64,000 nucleotides of DNA from Thermonema rossianum DSM 10300 (GCF_000426825.1 NZ_AUGC01000004.1:62001-126000); one strand, 5' to 3'. Counted from the first letter of the stretch, positions 1 to 8,389 are shown. Translations and numbers: made by a program. Notes: a model not told the origin generated them from the sequence alone.

Positions 1-1195
1 GCTGTTCGGCTGCCATTTGTGCCCATTGCAGGCCTTGCGGACTCCAAGCTTCTGTGGGCAGAAAGTCAAAACAAGCTTTGGCAAGATAATAGTAGTCGCT
101 GCCTGTACGGCATAGCTGTAGGTAGTAGGCCTGCAACATCTGTGCTTGGGCAGTAGCTTGCTTTTTCCGCTGCACTACGTATTGCAAAGCCAAAACCGGC
201 AAATGGTCGCGTGATAATGCAAGAGCCGCCTGCAGCAGACTGTCGGCACGTTCCACCTCATGAGTAGAAAGATAATACTCTGCCAGTCCGGCATAGGCAC
301 TCAGCTGATGGGGCGACTCGGCGAGCAGTTGCCGGTAAGCGTTTTCCACAGACCGGTTTTGTTGCATCTTGCGGGCAATGGCGGCACGCAGCAGAAGCCC
401 TTCCGTGAAAGAGGGGGTGTGTTGTAGGCAGTATTCGACCTGCTGAAGGGCTGCCCCATATTTGCCGCTTTGATAGTAACAAAGCGCTTGTTGGTAAAAG
501 GGCAGGGGCGAAGAAGGGCGTAAGGCTGCTGCCAAGCGGAAGTCTTCCAGTGCCTGGTAGTACCGCCCCAAAGAGCGGTAAGCAATGCCCCTTTCTATCA
601 AGTCATGGAAGAAAAGCGTTTCGCTTTGCTCGATACAATGATTATAGAGCGCTATGGCACGCTCATAGCTGCCTTCTTGCAAGGCAATGCGGGCATGGAT
701 GCGCCGGACCCACAATGAAAGGCTATCGATGGCGGCAGCTTCGCGTAGTTGTTGATAAGCCCTTTCCCGTTCGCCGCTCATATAAAGCGCATAAGCCCGG
801 CAGGCTATCCGGTCAGTACGGCGGGGCGAAAGAATAAGGGCCTGCTCATAGCTGCGTGCTGCCTGTTGCCATTGCCCGGCAGCCAGTTGTATGTCGCCCA
901 GAAGTGCATGGTAGCAGGCTTCTTGTGGCGCTAAACGCAGGGCTTCGGTGATGTCTTGTTGGGCGGCTTGCAACAGGTGCATGTCCAAGTATGTGCGCGC
1001 GCGCCAGGCATAAAGCGAGTCGTGAGGTGCTTGCTTAAGCAGCTGATTCCAGCAGTGAAGCGCCTGCGGATACTGCCCCCGTTGGTAAAAGGCTATGCCT
1101 TGCTCGGCAGAAACCTGTGCAAAGAGTCCGGATTGGATGCCCGCTAACAGATGAATGAAGCAAAAAAAGAGAAGTAAATGCTTTTTCGGAGCCAT
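1..1195 (-). CDS. Secreted TPR-repeat protein, 3' end outside window
   Basis: An open frame runs on the minus strand from ATG at 1195 to the window edge without a stop, giving 398 residues. The N-terminus is a signal peptide: basic MAPKK, a hydrophobic stretch, and a cleavage site ending FAQ near residue 27. The rest is a chain of tetratricopeptide helices, with typical pieces such as AFYQRGQYPQAL, DITEALRLAP, YEQALILSP and YYQALEDFRLAAALRP. The family builds superhelical protein-binding scaffolds, here outside the cytoplasm (periplasm or outer membrane). No catalytic domain is visible in the part present. No Bacteroidota -7 box was seen just upstream. The TPR assignment is firm; the partner and role are unknown. 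Confidence 0.8.
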   Translation of the reverse strand, partial: MAPKKHLLLFFCFIHLLAGIQSGLFAQVSAEQGIAFYQRGQYPQALHCWNQLLKQAPHDSLYAWRARTYLDMHLLQAAQQDITEALRLAPQEACYHALLGDIQLAAGQWQQAARSYEQALILSPRRTDRIACRAYALYMSGERERAYQQLREAAAIDSLSLWVRRIHARIALQEGSYERAIALYNHCIEQSETLFFHDLIERGIAYRSLGRYYQALEDFRLAAALRPSSPLPFYQQALCYYQSGKYGAALQQVEYCLQHTPSFTEGLLLRAAIARKMQQNRSVENAYRQLLAESPHQLSAYAGLAEYYLSTHEVERADSLLQAALALSRDHLPVLALQYVVQRKKQATAQAQMLQAYYLQLCRTGSDYYYLAKACFDFLPTEAWSPQGLQWAQMAAEQ

Positions 1196-1273
1196 GGAAC
1201 AAGTCTATTATAAGCAGAAAATACAAAACTTATTGGGAAGTTGGCCGGTATTTGGCAAAGAAATATAGCAAAA

Positions 1274-2419
1274 TTACTGCGCATCCGGCTTGGTGCCGGT
1301 GCGGGGCGGCTCTTGATAAGGCGGCGGTGGTGAAGGGTGGTGCCAGGCATAGCCCTCTATTTGAGCCACCAATTGCCGCAATCCCTTGAAGGGGGTGTGG
1401 GGGTGTTGTAAAATGAGTTTTTGCGCTTGTGGCGTTTGAAAGACCTCATCCATACGGTTGACTGCTCCGGCGGGTATTTTGTGCGCCCGGAGTGCCTGCA
1501 ACAGCTCGTCTTTGTTCCATTGCAAGATAGCTTGGCGCAGGAGCGGCAGCAGCTCGTTGCGGTGGTGTACGCGCGCCGCATTGTCGCGAAAGCGCCTGTC
1601 CTCTGCCACGGTGCTCATGCCCAATACCTGACAAAGCGCCCGGAACTGTTTGTCTGTACCTACAGCCAACACAATTTCTTTGTTGTCGGCAGTGGGGAAT
1701 ACCGTGCCATAGGGAACAATGTTCGGGTGCTCGGAGCCTAAGCGACGGGGAACGGTACCTGTATTGAGATAGTTGGTAGCTTGGTTGGCCAGTGAGGCAA
1801 CGGCCGCTTCAAACAAGGACACATGCACATAAGCGCCCTTTCGCAAGCGCTCGCGCTGCCATAAGGCAATCAGCAGCCCCTCTTTCAGTTGGTGGGCAGC
1901 CAGCACATCTATTAGGGCAACAGGCATTTTGACGGGCCCGCCGCTACTTTCGCCATTCAGATAGGTAAAGCCTGCTTCGGCTTGTATGATGGCATCGTAT
2001 CCTACGCGCTCATCCTCCTTGCCATAACCTGTAATGTGCCCATATATGAGCAGTGGATTGAGTGTACGGAGTGTTTCGTAGTCCACGCCCAGTTTTTGAG
2101 CGTCGCCGGCTTTATAGCTTGCCAGTACAATGTCGGCATCTTGAATGTAGCTGTAAAGCAGCTGCTTGTCTTCTTCCTTCTGTAAGTCGAGCACGATGGA
2201 TTGCTTGCCGAAATTGGCACAACAAAAATAGGCGGAAATACGCGCCGGGTTGGGCGTCTCGCTGCGGCTAAGCCAACTGCGGGTAACATCGCCACCGGTG
2301 CGGGCATTTTCCACCTTGATGACCTGCGCGCCCAGTTCCGCAAAAAACTGACCTACCGAAGGGCCCGCCAGCACATTGGCAAGCTCTATGACCTTTAAGC
2401 CTCGAAATATGTCTTGCAT
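1274..2419 (-). CDS. Class III CoA-transferase (CaiB/BaiF family)
   Basis: A 381-residue protein that probably moves CoA between carboxylic acids. It opens with the family start FRGLKVIELANVLAGP and has the nucleotide-binding stretch around QVIKVENARTGGD. The expected catalytic aspartate lies in PVALIDVLAAHQ, followed by the family block ending in HVSLFEAAVASLANQ. Length matches the usual 380-400 residues. ATG at 2419 puts the conserved start about where it sits in relatives. ATG at 2425 or 2446 would add six or nine residues and cannot be excluded. The acyl substrate cannot be read from sequence, because the family includes formyl-, carnitine-, succinyl- and mesaconyl-CoA enzymes. It stands alone, with no beta-oxidation or side-chain degradation genes nearby. 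Confidence 0.85.
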   Translation of the reverse strand: MQDIFRGLKVIELANVLAGPSVGQFFAELGAQVIKVENARTGGDVTRSWLSRSETPNPARISAYFCCANFGKQSIVLDLQKEEDKQLLYSYIQDADIVLASYKAGDAQKLGVDYETLRTLNPLLIYGHITGYGKEDERVGYDAIIQAEAGFTYLNGESSGGPVKMPVALIDVLAAHQLKEGLLIALWQRERLRKGAYVHVSLFEAAVASLANQATNYLNTGTVPRRLGSEHPNIVPYGTVFPTADNKEIVLAVGTDKQFRALCQVLGMSTVAEDRRFRDNAARVHHRNELLPLLRQAILQWNKDELLQALRAHKIPAGAVNRMDEVFQTPQAQKLILQHPHTPFKGLRQLVAQIEGYAWHHPSPPPPYQEPPRTGTKPDAQ

Positions 2420-2572
2420 GACCATTCTTTTATTACAAAAATACATGCCAATAGAGAATAAGTACGATATTTGCTACTCCTTTCAAAAAAATGTATCTTA
2501 ACCGGTGCATCTCAAATTCGTATATTACTTTGGTTAGTGAAAAAATATTGGTTTAGTTAAAACTGTCAGCCC

Positions 2573-2764
2573 ATGAAACGCTTTCTCTTCATATGCTTGT
2601 TGTTAGGTGGCATGAGCCTTTTATTGACAACGGCGCTTTCGTCTTGTGCACCGAAGCGGCCACCTTATGGCTACGATAGCCAACGTTGGGTGCCACGTAA
2701 GCACAAACAAATGAACTTCCGCACTTTTACGGGATATCCACGGGATAGAGGAAAAAGAAAATAA
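2573..2764 (+). CDS. Small basic lipoprotein (63 aa)
   Basis: A 63-residue protein with a lipoprotein signal peptide: MKRF, a hydrophobic stretch, and lipobox LSSC at residues 22-25. The mature part is short, proline-rich and strongly basic (PKRPPYGYDS, then RKHKQ and a C-terminal RGKRK). It is presumably lipid-anchored in the cell envelope; its function is unknown. It lies four bases ahead of a second small lipoprotein gene of the same design, so the two form a pair. I do not recognise a named family. Confidence 0.65.
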   Translation: MKRFLFICLLLGGMSLLLTTALSSCAPKRPPYGYDSQRWVPRKHKQMNFRTFTGYPRDRGKRK

Positions 2765-2768
2765 GCCT

Positions 2769-2924
2769 ATGAAACGATGGAGCCGATGGCTTGCGCTGTT
2801 GCTACTGTTGAGCATGGGGACAGTGAGCGTGAGTAGTTGCCAATCTCAACGACGCACCAAGTATAAGCGTCATGGAAAAATCCCCAAAAACGGAAAGATT
2901 CCTTGTCCGATTAAAGACTGTTAA
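2769..2924 (+). CDS. Very small basic lipoprotein (51 aa)
   Basis: ATG at 2769, four bases after the preceding stop, opens a 51-residue frame ending in TAA at 2922-2924. It has a signal sequence (MKRWSRWLALLLLL) and lipobox VSSC, then a basic tail with KYKRHGKIPKNGKIPC and a terminal cysteine, KDC. Design and spacing mirror the gene upstream, so the two are probably co-transcribed and may be diverged duplicates. The terminal pattern GKIPCP..DC with two cysteines might bind metal or form a disulfide; that is a guess. No known function. Confidence 0.6.
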   Translation: MKRWSRWLALLLLLSMGTVSVSSCQSQRRTKYKRHGKIPKNGKIPCPIKDC

Positions 2925-2934
2925 GAAAAGAGGG

Positions 2935-2965
2935 TTTCCATTCTTTGGGAAAGCTCGTATCTTTG
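2935..2965 (+). promoter_or_regulatory. Bacteroidota-type promoter for cmk
   Basis: A -7 element TATCTTTG at 2958-2965 matches TAnnTTTG exactly. A -33 element TTTC at 2935-2938 is one base off TTTG, with 19 bases between. Transcription would start near 2970, leaving a leader of about 15 bases before the ATG at 2985. Confidence 0.55.
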
Positions 2966-2984
2966 CGCCGACCGAAACAACGTT

Positions 2985-3692
2985 ATGAAAAAGATAATTA
3001 TTGCTATCGACGGATACTCTGCCTGTGGCAAGAGCACCACAGCCAAGAAAGTAGCGGCAGCGCTCAATTATCGATATATCGATTCCGGCGCCATGTATCG
3101 AGCGGTAACCCTCTATTTCCTTGACCACTTTGTGGAACTAACCAACCCCAAAGCCGTAGAGGATGCCCTCAAAAACATAGAAATAGACTTTCGTTACAAC
3201 GAAAAGAAAGGCAAAAGCGACACCTATCTGAACGGCTTGAATGTGGAGGACGAAATCCGCAGCATGCGTGTGTCGCAAATGGTGAGCCAGGTAAGTGCAT
3301 TGCCTGCGGTGCGTCGTGCAATGGTAGCCCAGCAGCAGCGCATGGGAAAACAACGGGGCATTGTCATGGATGGCAGAGACATTGGCACCACCGTTTTTCC
3401 CGATGCCGAGGTGAAGGTATTCATGACCGCCGACATAGCCATACGGGCCTATCGCCGGCAGCAAGAATTGCTCGAAAAAGGCGAGATGCTCGAGTTGGAT
3501 AAAATTATAGAGAACCTCAAATCGCGCGACTACATAGATACGCACCGGGCAGAAAGCCCCTTGGTGCAAGCGCCCGATGCGCACTACCTTGATACCTCTT
3601 TCTTGACCATAGACGAACAAGTGGAATATGTGCTTCAATTGGCCACTTCCAAAATCATTGAAAAGAACAAAACCACTATCACAACTTGTTAA
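2985..3692 (+). CDS. cmk: Cytidylate kinase
   Basis: Phosphorylates CMP and dCMP with ATP in the cytoplasm, part of pyrimidine nucleotide recycling. The 235-residue protein shows the P-loop as IDGYSACGKSTTAKKVA (residues 8-24). The CMP-kinase block follows as YIDSGAMYRAVTLY, then MDGRDIGTTVFPDAEVKVF (substrate-binding arginine and aspartate) and a lid region with RAYRRQQE. The P-loop reads GYSACGKS, where GPAGSGKS is commoner; lysine and serine are kept. Length is normal. It is followed by ispH on the same strand, an order also seen in other bacteria of this phylum. Confidence 0.95.
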   Translation: MKKIIIAIDGYSACGKSTTAKKVAAALNYRYIDSGAMYRAVTLYFLDHFVELTNPKAVEDALKNIEIDFRYNEKKGKSDTYLNGLNVEDEIRSMRVSQMVSQVSALPAVRRAMVAQQQRMGKQRGIVMDGRDIGTTVFPDAEVKVFMTADIAIRAYRRQQELLEKGEMLELDKIIENLKSRDYIDTHRAESPLVQAPDAHYLDTSFLTIDEQVEYVLQLATSKIIEKNKTTITTC

Positions 3693-3748
3693 ACCATTAG
3701 CAGAGAGAACAAGGGGTTTTCTCATTGTACTTTGACCCGTTCTAAATT

Positions 3749-4648
3749 ATGGAAATCCATATCGATAAAAATTCAGGCTATTGTTTTGGCGTAGAATATG
3801 CCATTCAAATGGCAGAAGACGCCTTGCAAGAAGCTGAAGTAGTTTACTGCTTGGGCGATATTGTGCACAATGACCGTGAAGTGGAGCGGCTGCATGCCAA
3901 AGGGTTGCGCATCATCAACCGGGAGGATCTCAAAAATCTGCGAGACTGTAAAGTGCTGATTCGTGCTCATGGTGAGCCACCGGAAACTTACGAAATCGCA
4001 CTGCGCAACAATATAGAACTAATAGATGCCTCTTGCCCTGTGGTTTTGAAGTTGCAGCATAGAGTGAAAAACGCCTACGATAAAAGCATGCAAGAAAACG
4101 GACAGGTGGTGATTTACGGCAAACCGGGGCACGCCGAAGTCATTGGACTCATAGGGCAAACCCGGCAAAATGCCATTGTAGTGTCCGGTATTGAAGACCT
4201 CGATGAAAAAGTAGATTTTACAAAGCCCATTACTTTATTCAGCCAAACCACAAAACCTACCTCCGGCTTTTATGCCTTGAAGGCTGCCATTGAAGAGCGC
4301 TTGCAAAAAAACGGATTATCGCCGGACGAATACTTCCGCGCCAATGACAGCATTTGCCGGCAAGTGTCGAATCGTGAGCCTCAATTGCGCGAATTTGCCC
4401 GCCGGCATGATGTGATTCTTTTCGTTGCCGGTAAAAAGAGCTCCAATGGGCGCTCTTTATTTGAGGTGTGCCGCAGCGAAAACCCAAGAAGCCATTTCAT
4501 TGAAGATGAGTCGGAAATACAAGCCGGGTGGTTGGAAGGCGCGCAGAAGGTGGGAATTTGTGGGGCTACTTCCACGCCCATGTGGCTGATGCAGCGCGTG
4601 GCACGTCATCTTGAATCAATGGAGGCTGCCTATGAGACAGATGCATAA
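3749..4648 (+). CDS. ispH: 4-hydroxy-3-methylbut-2-enyl diphosphate reductase (IspH/LytB)
   Basis: Last enzyme of the MEP isoprenoid pathway: reduces HMBPP to IPP and DMAPP with a [4Fe-4S] cluster. The three cluster cysteines are visible at residue 12 (GYCFGVEYAI), residue 96 (DASCPVVLKLQ) and about residue 203 (DSICRQVSNREPQL). Other family blocks are GDIVHNDREVERL, IRAHGEPPE, IYGKPGHAEVIGL and GICGATSTPMWLM. Length of 299 residues is typical. It lies 56 bases after cmk. The next gene overlaps its 3' end, so the two are probably translated from one message. Confidence 0.96.
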   Translation: MEIHIDKNSGYCFGVEYAIQMAEDALQEAEVVYCLGDIVHNDREVERLHAKGLRIINREDLKNLRDCKVLIRAHGEPPETYEIALRNNIELIDASCPVVLKLQHRVKNAYDKSMQENGQVVIYGKPGHAEVIGLIGQTRQNAIVVSGIEDLDEKVDFTKPITLFSQTTKPTSGFYALKAAIEERLQKNGLSPDEYFRANDSICRQVSNREPQLREFARRHDVILFVAGKKSSNGRSLFEVCRSENPRSHFIEDESEIQAGWLEGAQKVGICGATSTPMWLMQRVARHLESMEAAYETDA

Positions 4649-5081
4649 AATAACCCTGCTTGCTTTTTGGGGATTACTTGTTGCCTGTTGGGGCGGCGAA
4701 AGCCGTGCGCAGGTGCAAAAAAACTGGAACGATAAAAAGTTTTATTTGTCACAGGAGTTACCCGACTCTTTGTTGTGTGAATTGTGCAAAGGAGCAGGCT
4801 ACTATGAGGTTTGCCCCGATGTGAATTGTTATCAAGGCAAGTGCTTGTCTTGCAAAGGCACCGGGCGTTGTGCTTATTGCTACGGCAAGGGCTTCATAAA
4901 AAAAGGCGGCGAGGAGGTGGACTGTCCCCGCTGCGAGGCAGGCAAATGCCGGCGTTGTGAAGGCGATGCTTTGTGCGCCACCTGCCGTGGTGCCGGCCGC
5001 TTGGTGTGTAAGCGTTGTTTAGGTACCGGCAAAAGAGAGGTGAACCGCCCCGGCGGACGTTTTGCGCCCTCCACACCTTGA
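4632..5081 (+). CDS. Secreted cysteine-rich protein with DnaJ-type CxxCxGxG repeats
   Basis: A 149-residue protein starting at ATG 4632 (or 4641), inside the last codons of ispH and in another frame. An N-terminal export signal is clear. LVAC forms a possible lipobox, and SRAQ would serve as an ordinary cleavage site, so it is either a lipoprotein or periplasmic. After that come about eight zinc-finger-like units in a row: CELCKGAG, CLSCKGTG, CAYCYGKG, CPRCEAGK, CRRCEGDA, CATCRGAG and CKRCLGTG, plus a looser CPDVNC. DnaJ has four such motifs, binding two zinc ions. Here the array stands without a J domain and appears to be exported, which is unusual. Role unknown; zinc binding is inferred from the motifs. 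Confidence 0.75.
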   Translation: MRQMHKITLLAFWGLLVACWGGESRAQVQKNWNDKKFYLSQELPDSLLCELCKGAGYYEVCPDVNCYQGKCLSCKGTGRCAYCYGKGFIKKGGEEVDCPRCEAGKCRRCEGDALCATCRGAGRLVCKRCLGTGKREVNRPGGRFAPSTP

Positions 5082-5132
5082 ATTGAGCAGCCGGCAAGGG
5101 GACTGTCATCAGTTTGCATGCTCTGTTTTGCC

Positions 5133-6362
5133 TTACACTTCAAACCCCATTACCAATACATCATCGATTTGGGGCTCGTTGCCGCGCCACTGTTCAAAGA
5201 ACAACTCAAGGGCCTGTTTTTGCTCATCGAAAGGTAGGGTAGCTTTCTCGAGCAATAGTTCCTTGAACCGGCCACTTCGTAATTTTCTTTTTTTAGGTCC
5301 CCCGAACTGATCAGGAAAGCCGTCGGAGAAGAGATACACTTTCTCACCCCCCAGAAGAGGAATCGTATGATTGGTGAATGACTTGCTCATCTTTTGTTCT
5401 ACGTAACCGATGGGCATGCGGTCGCCTTTGAATTCATGCACTTCGGCACCTTGCAGGATGAGTGCCCCGTTGTGTGCACCGGCAAAAACAATGCTGCCAT
5501 TTCCAACTCTTACAACAGCCATATCCATTCCGTCGCGCATTTGCTTCTTTTGTCCTTCGGAGCGGCTAAGGGCTTGCACTATGTTGTCCCGGAGCAGGTG
5601 GAGCAGTTCGCCCGGGGTGTAGTCGGCATCTTCGCGCAAAAGCTGTACCAAGAATGTAATGCCGAGCATGGAAAGCAAAGCACCCGGAACCCCATGCCCT
5701 GTGGCATCGGCAGCAATGATATAGCGGTATTGCCGGGTTTGCTGATAGTAGTAAAAGTCGCCACACACAATGTCTTTAGGCTTGTAGAGAATAAAAGAAT
5801 TGGGAAACATTTCCTTGAAGAGGGCTTCGGATGGAAGCGTGGCCGTTTGTATGCGTTGGGCATAACGGATGCTTTCCAATAGCTTTTTATTCTGCTTCTC
5901 TATTTGCCTGCTGAGGCGTATGCGTTCGCGTATGTCCCGTATATAAAAAGTAACGGCAGGGCGATTGGCTTCAAACGGGACCACTTTGCCGCTAAACTCT
6001 ACATCGTAGCGATCGCCTTCAACCAATAAAGGAATATCTTGAAACACAAGCCCGCCCTCTTCGTAGGTCTTGGCAATACGCCGGCTGAGTTTGTCCACTT
6101 CTTCCGGAGGCACAAACTCATGCAAATACTTACCTTGCTCGCTTTTAACCAAGCGATGAAAGGCTTGGTTGCTCCATAGCAGGCTGCCGTCCAGCATGTC
6201 CACCACCACAATGGCGTCGTTGGCTTCATCGACCAGGTGTTGATAGCGCTCTATGGCTGTTTCTTTTTCGCGCAGGCGTGCACGATATTGAACACGGAGC
6301 CATAAGAGGCTCAGAACGGCAACCATGATGGTTACCACGAACCAAAAAAATGAAATACTCAT
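5133..6362 (-). CDS. Membrane-anchored PAS sensor with PP2C/SpoIIE phosphatase domain
   Basis: A 409-residue signalling protein. Residues 1-22 form a transmembrane helix, followed by a short coiled segment. A PAS domain spans about 37-155 (DEANDAIVVVDMLDGSLLWSN through FYIRDIRERIRLSRQ). A PP2C-type SpoIIE phosphatase domain fills about 170-409. Metal-site motifs are KPKDIVCGDFYYY, ADATGHGVPGALLSM, FAGAHNGALI and FSDGFPDQFGGPKKRKL, ending in DDVLVMGF. Such proteins dephosphorylate anti-sigma-antagonist-like or other phosphoproteins in response to a sensed signal. Its ATG overlaps the stop of the upstream peroxiredoxin gene by four bases (ATGA), so the two are coupled. This suggests the PAS input may be related to redox or oxidative stress. 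Confidence 0.9.
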   Translation of the reverse strand: MSISFFWFVVTIMVAVLSLLWLRVQYRARLREKETAIERYQHLVDEANDAIVVVDMLDGSLLWSNQAFHRLVKSEQGKYLHEFVPPEEVDKLSRRIAKTYEEGGLVFQDIPLLVEGDRYDVEFSGKVVPFEANRPAVTFYIRDIRERIRLSRQIEKQNKKLLESIRYAQRIQTATLPSEALFKEMFPNSFILYKPKDIVCGDFYYYQQTRQYRYIIAADATGHGVPGALLSMLGITFLVQLLREDADYTPGELLHLLRDNIVQALSRSEGQKKQMRDGMDMAVVRVGNGSIVFAGAHNGALILQGAEVHEFKGDRMPIGYVEQKMSKSFTNHTIPLLGGEKVYLFSDGFPDQFGGPKKRKLRSGRFKELLLEKATLPFDEQKQALELFFEQWRGNEPQIDDVLVMGFEV

Positions 6363-7408
6363 AAAGTTTCTACGATTTTTAAGATGGATTCCGGGTTCAG
6401 GCTATCTACTTTGTCGGAGCGGGAGATGTAGCGGATAACCCCTTCTTTATCTATGAGAATGGCTGCCGGCAACGGAACGCCTTTGTCCAGGTCGCTTACC
6501 GCCTTTGCGGCCGGATTGGGCTTGGGAAGAAAGAAACCATAAAGCTCGGCAGTAGAAAGGTCGGGATCATATAGCAGGCGGTAATGCAGGCGCAGGGCCT
6601 CCTTTTTATAACGGTTGTTGGCTTCCGGGTCGGGATTGATGGAAAGAACCTCTATGCCGCGCTCATTGAAAAGTTGGTAGGCACGCTCATAGGCACGCAG
6701 CATGATGTGGCAGTAAGGGCACCAGTCACCACGGGTAAAGAACAGCAAAACCGGTTTTTTGCCTTTGTAGTCACGGTATAGGTCAACAAGCCGCCCTTCT
6801 TCGTCGGGTAGTTGAAAGTTGGGTGCTTCTTTGCCTTCCATGACCGGATGGCGTCCATAGTAAGGCTTGGACTGCACATAGTCATAGTAATGCTTGAAGA
6901 AGGCGTAAAGCAGCATCACAAGGCCAAAAAGAGCAAAGCTTAGCAAAGCGGCTGCGGGTGTTTTTAAATAAGCGCTCCGGTTGCTCAACAAAGCGGGCCA
7001 TGAAGTTTGCATCACAGCAGGCGCAAGCACAAAAGAAAGGGTTCCCAAAAACCAGCTGACGAACTCTATCCAACGGTGCGTGAGCAACCCCAAGCGCACC
7101 AAATACACATGGCGAAACATGGCAGAGTTGAACCAAAGCAGCATGGCAAAAGTAAAATAGGGCAGGGTGTGCCCAAAGTGCAAATCCGCTATGAGACCAC
7201 TCAAAAAACTGCTGCCATAGGTGATGGCATACATGAGCGGCGGGTTGTATTTGGTTTCCGACAGTGCCACTCCAAATACAAACAGACAGTTGAGCCCCAA
7301 TAAGTACAGGCCGGCAACCACGTAGCCCGCAAAGTACAAGGCAATGCCCGTGATATGCAGTATGATGAGCAGAAAAGTGAGAGGAAAACGGCGTAAGAGT
7401 TGTGTCAT
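6359..7408 (-). CDS. Polytopic membrane protein fused to a peroxiredoxin/thioredoxin-fold domain
   Basis: A 349-residue two-part protein. Residues 1 to about 170 contain five or so hydrophobic helices (from FPLTFLLIILHITGIALYF to AAALLSFALFGLVMLLYAFF). From about residue 185 a thioredoxin-fold domain of the AhpC/TSA type begins with GKEAPNFQLPDEEGRLVDL. The active site is FFTRGDWCPYCHIML near residue 228, with two cysteines in a CxxC arrangement. PLPAAILIDKEGVIRYI follows near the end. It is probably a membrane-bound thiol peroxidase or thiol-disulfide enzyme. Which side of the membrane the domain faces is not certain. The stop overlaps the start of the PAS-PP2C gene by four bases. I do not recognise the membrane part. 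Confidence 0.8.
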   Translation of the reverse strand: MTQLLRRFPLTFLLIILHITGIALYFAGYVVAGLYLLGLNCLFVFGVALSETKYNPPLMYAITYGSSFLSGLIADLHFGHTLPYFTFAMLLWFNSAMFRHVYLVRLGLLTHRWIEFVSWFLGTLSFVLAPAVMQTSWPALLSNRSAYLKTPAAALLSFALFGLVMLLYAFFKHYYDYVQSKPYYGRHPVMEGKEAPNFQLPDEEGRLVDLYRDYKGKKPVLLFFTRGDWCPYCHIMLRAYERAYQLFNERGIEVLSINPDPEANNRYKKEALRLHYRLLYDPDLSTAELYGFFLPKPNPAAKAVSDLDKGVPLPAAILIDKEGVIRYISRSDKVDSLNPESILKIVETL

Positions 7409-7426
7409 AGAGTCGATAATTGGAAT

Positions 7427-7448
7427 TTAAATGCTTTTGCGCATTTAA
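7427..7448. repeat. Inverted repeat in divergent intergenic region
   Basis: Arms TTAAATGC (7427-7434) and GCATTTAA (7441-7448) are perfect over eight bases with a six-base loop TTTTGC. It lies 19 bases upstream of the peroxiredoxin-fusion start, in the 204-base gap before the divergent NRDE gene. There is no T-run, so an operator is likelier than a terminator. The rest of the gap is A+T-rich with no clear -7 box on either strand. Confidence 0.35.
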
Positions 7449-7612
7449 TTATACAATTTTTTTACGAAGCAAGTTCTTACTTTTTTCAATGTATGAAAAT
7501 ATTACAAAAAATCAAGGCGGGCAAATGCGGTGCATTGCATGTGAATGATGTGAACAAGCTTTAAAAAATTGTATCTTACAAGCCGCTTGGTGAATCACAT
7601 AATGAAACATAC

Positions 7613-8389
7613 ATGTGTTTGATAATATGGGCACAAAATATGCATCCCGATTATAAGCTGATTCTTTTAGCCAACCGGGATGAGTTTTATGAACGGCCGG
7701 CTTTGCCCGCTCATTTTTGGGAGAATGGGCTTTTGGCAGGTAAAGACTTGCAGGCAGGAGGCACTTGGCTGGGGCTGCACCCCAAGAAGGGGGTGGCTGC
7801 CGTAACCAACTACCGCGACCCCAAACTCATCAAAGACAAAGCCCCCTCACGTGGCGAGTTGCCGCTGCAATACTTGACTTCTCCTCAAAGCAGTCTGAAC
7901 TACCTGGTGCGGCTTCACCCGCGGGCTGCTGCTTACAATGGCTTTAATCTTTTGCTATTTGACGGGCGCGATGTCATGTATTATTCCAACATAGAGCGCA
8001 TCATAAAAAAGGCGGATGAAGGCATTCATGGTTTAAGCAATGCCTTGCTCGATACCCCTTGGCCTAAAGTACGGCGCTGTAGGCAGGCATTGAAACAATA
8101 CATAGAGCAGCTCGAAGCACAGCCACCGGCAGCTGATGACTTGTTTGGTATCATGCAAGACACTTGGCATCCGCCTGACGATGAGCTACCTCATACCGGT
8201 GTGCCCTTGGAATGGGAGCGCGCTTTGGCTTCGCCTTTTATTCGCACCCCCCGCTATGGTACCCGTCTTACGACCATCATCCTTTGGGATAAGCACGACC
8301 GGGTGGCTTTCATAGAGAAGTGGCATGCAACGCCTTTTCAGGAAGAAAAGATTCAGCGCTTTGAATTGCAAATGCGCTTGTTGGAGTAA
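7613..8389 (+). CDS. NRDE family protein (TANGO2-like)
   Basis: A 258-residue protein of the NRDE/TANGO2 family, named after the motif seen here as LLANRDEFYERP (residues 18-29). It starts MCLIIWA, so residue 2 is cysteine. The family is predicted to have an Ntn-hydrolase-like fold in which that cysteine could become the N-terminal nucleophile after methionine removal. Other family blocks are GGTWLGLHPKKGVAAVTNYR, SRGELPLQYL, HGLSNALLDTPWPKV and YGTRLTTIIL. Biochemical activity is not established; eukaryotic TANGO2 has been linked to heme and lipid homeostasis. It stands between the divergent peroxiredoxin pair and the P-type ATPase, with no clear operon. Confidence 0.88.
   Translation: MCLIIWAQNMHPDYKLILLANRDEFYERPALPAHFWENGLLAGKDLQAGGTWLGLHPKKGVAAVTNYRDPKLIKDKAPSRGELPLQYLTSPQSSLNYLVRLHPRAAAYNGFNLLLFDGRDVMYYSNIERIIKKADEGIHGLSNALLDTPWPKVRRCRQALKQYIEQLEAQPPAADDLFGIMQDTWHPPDDELPHTGVPLEWERALASPFIRTPRYGTRLTTIILWDKHDRVAFIEKWHATPFQEEKIQRFELQMRLLE

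Noticed and set aside
3728-3734. TACTTTG in front of ispH as a promoter
   Set aside because: It is one base short of TAnnTTTG and has no -33 element at proper distance; ispH may be read from the cmk promoter.
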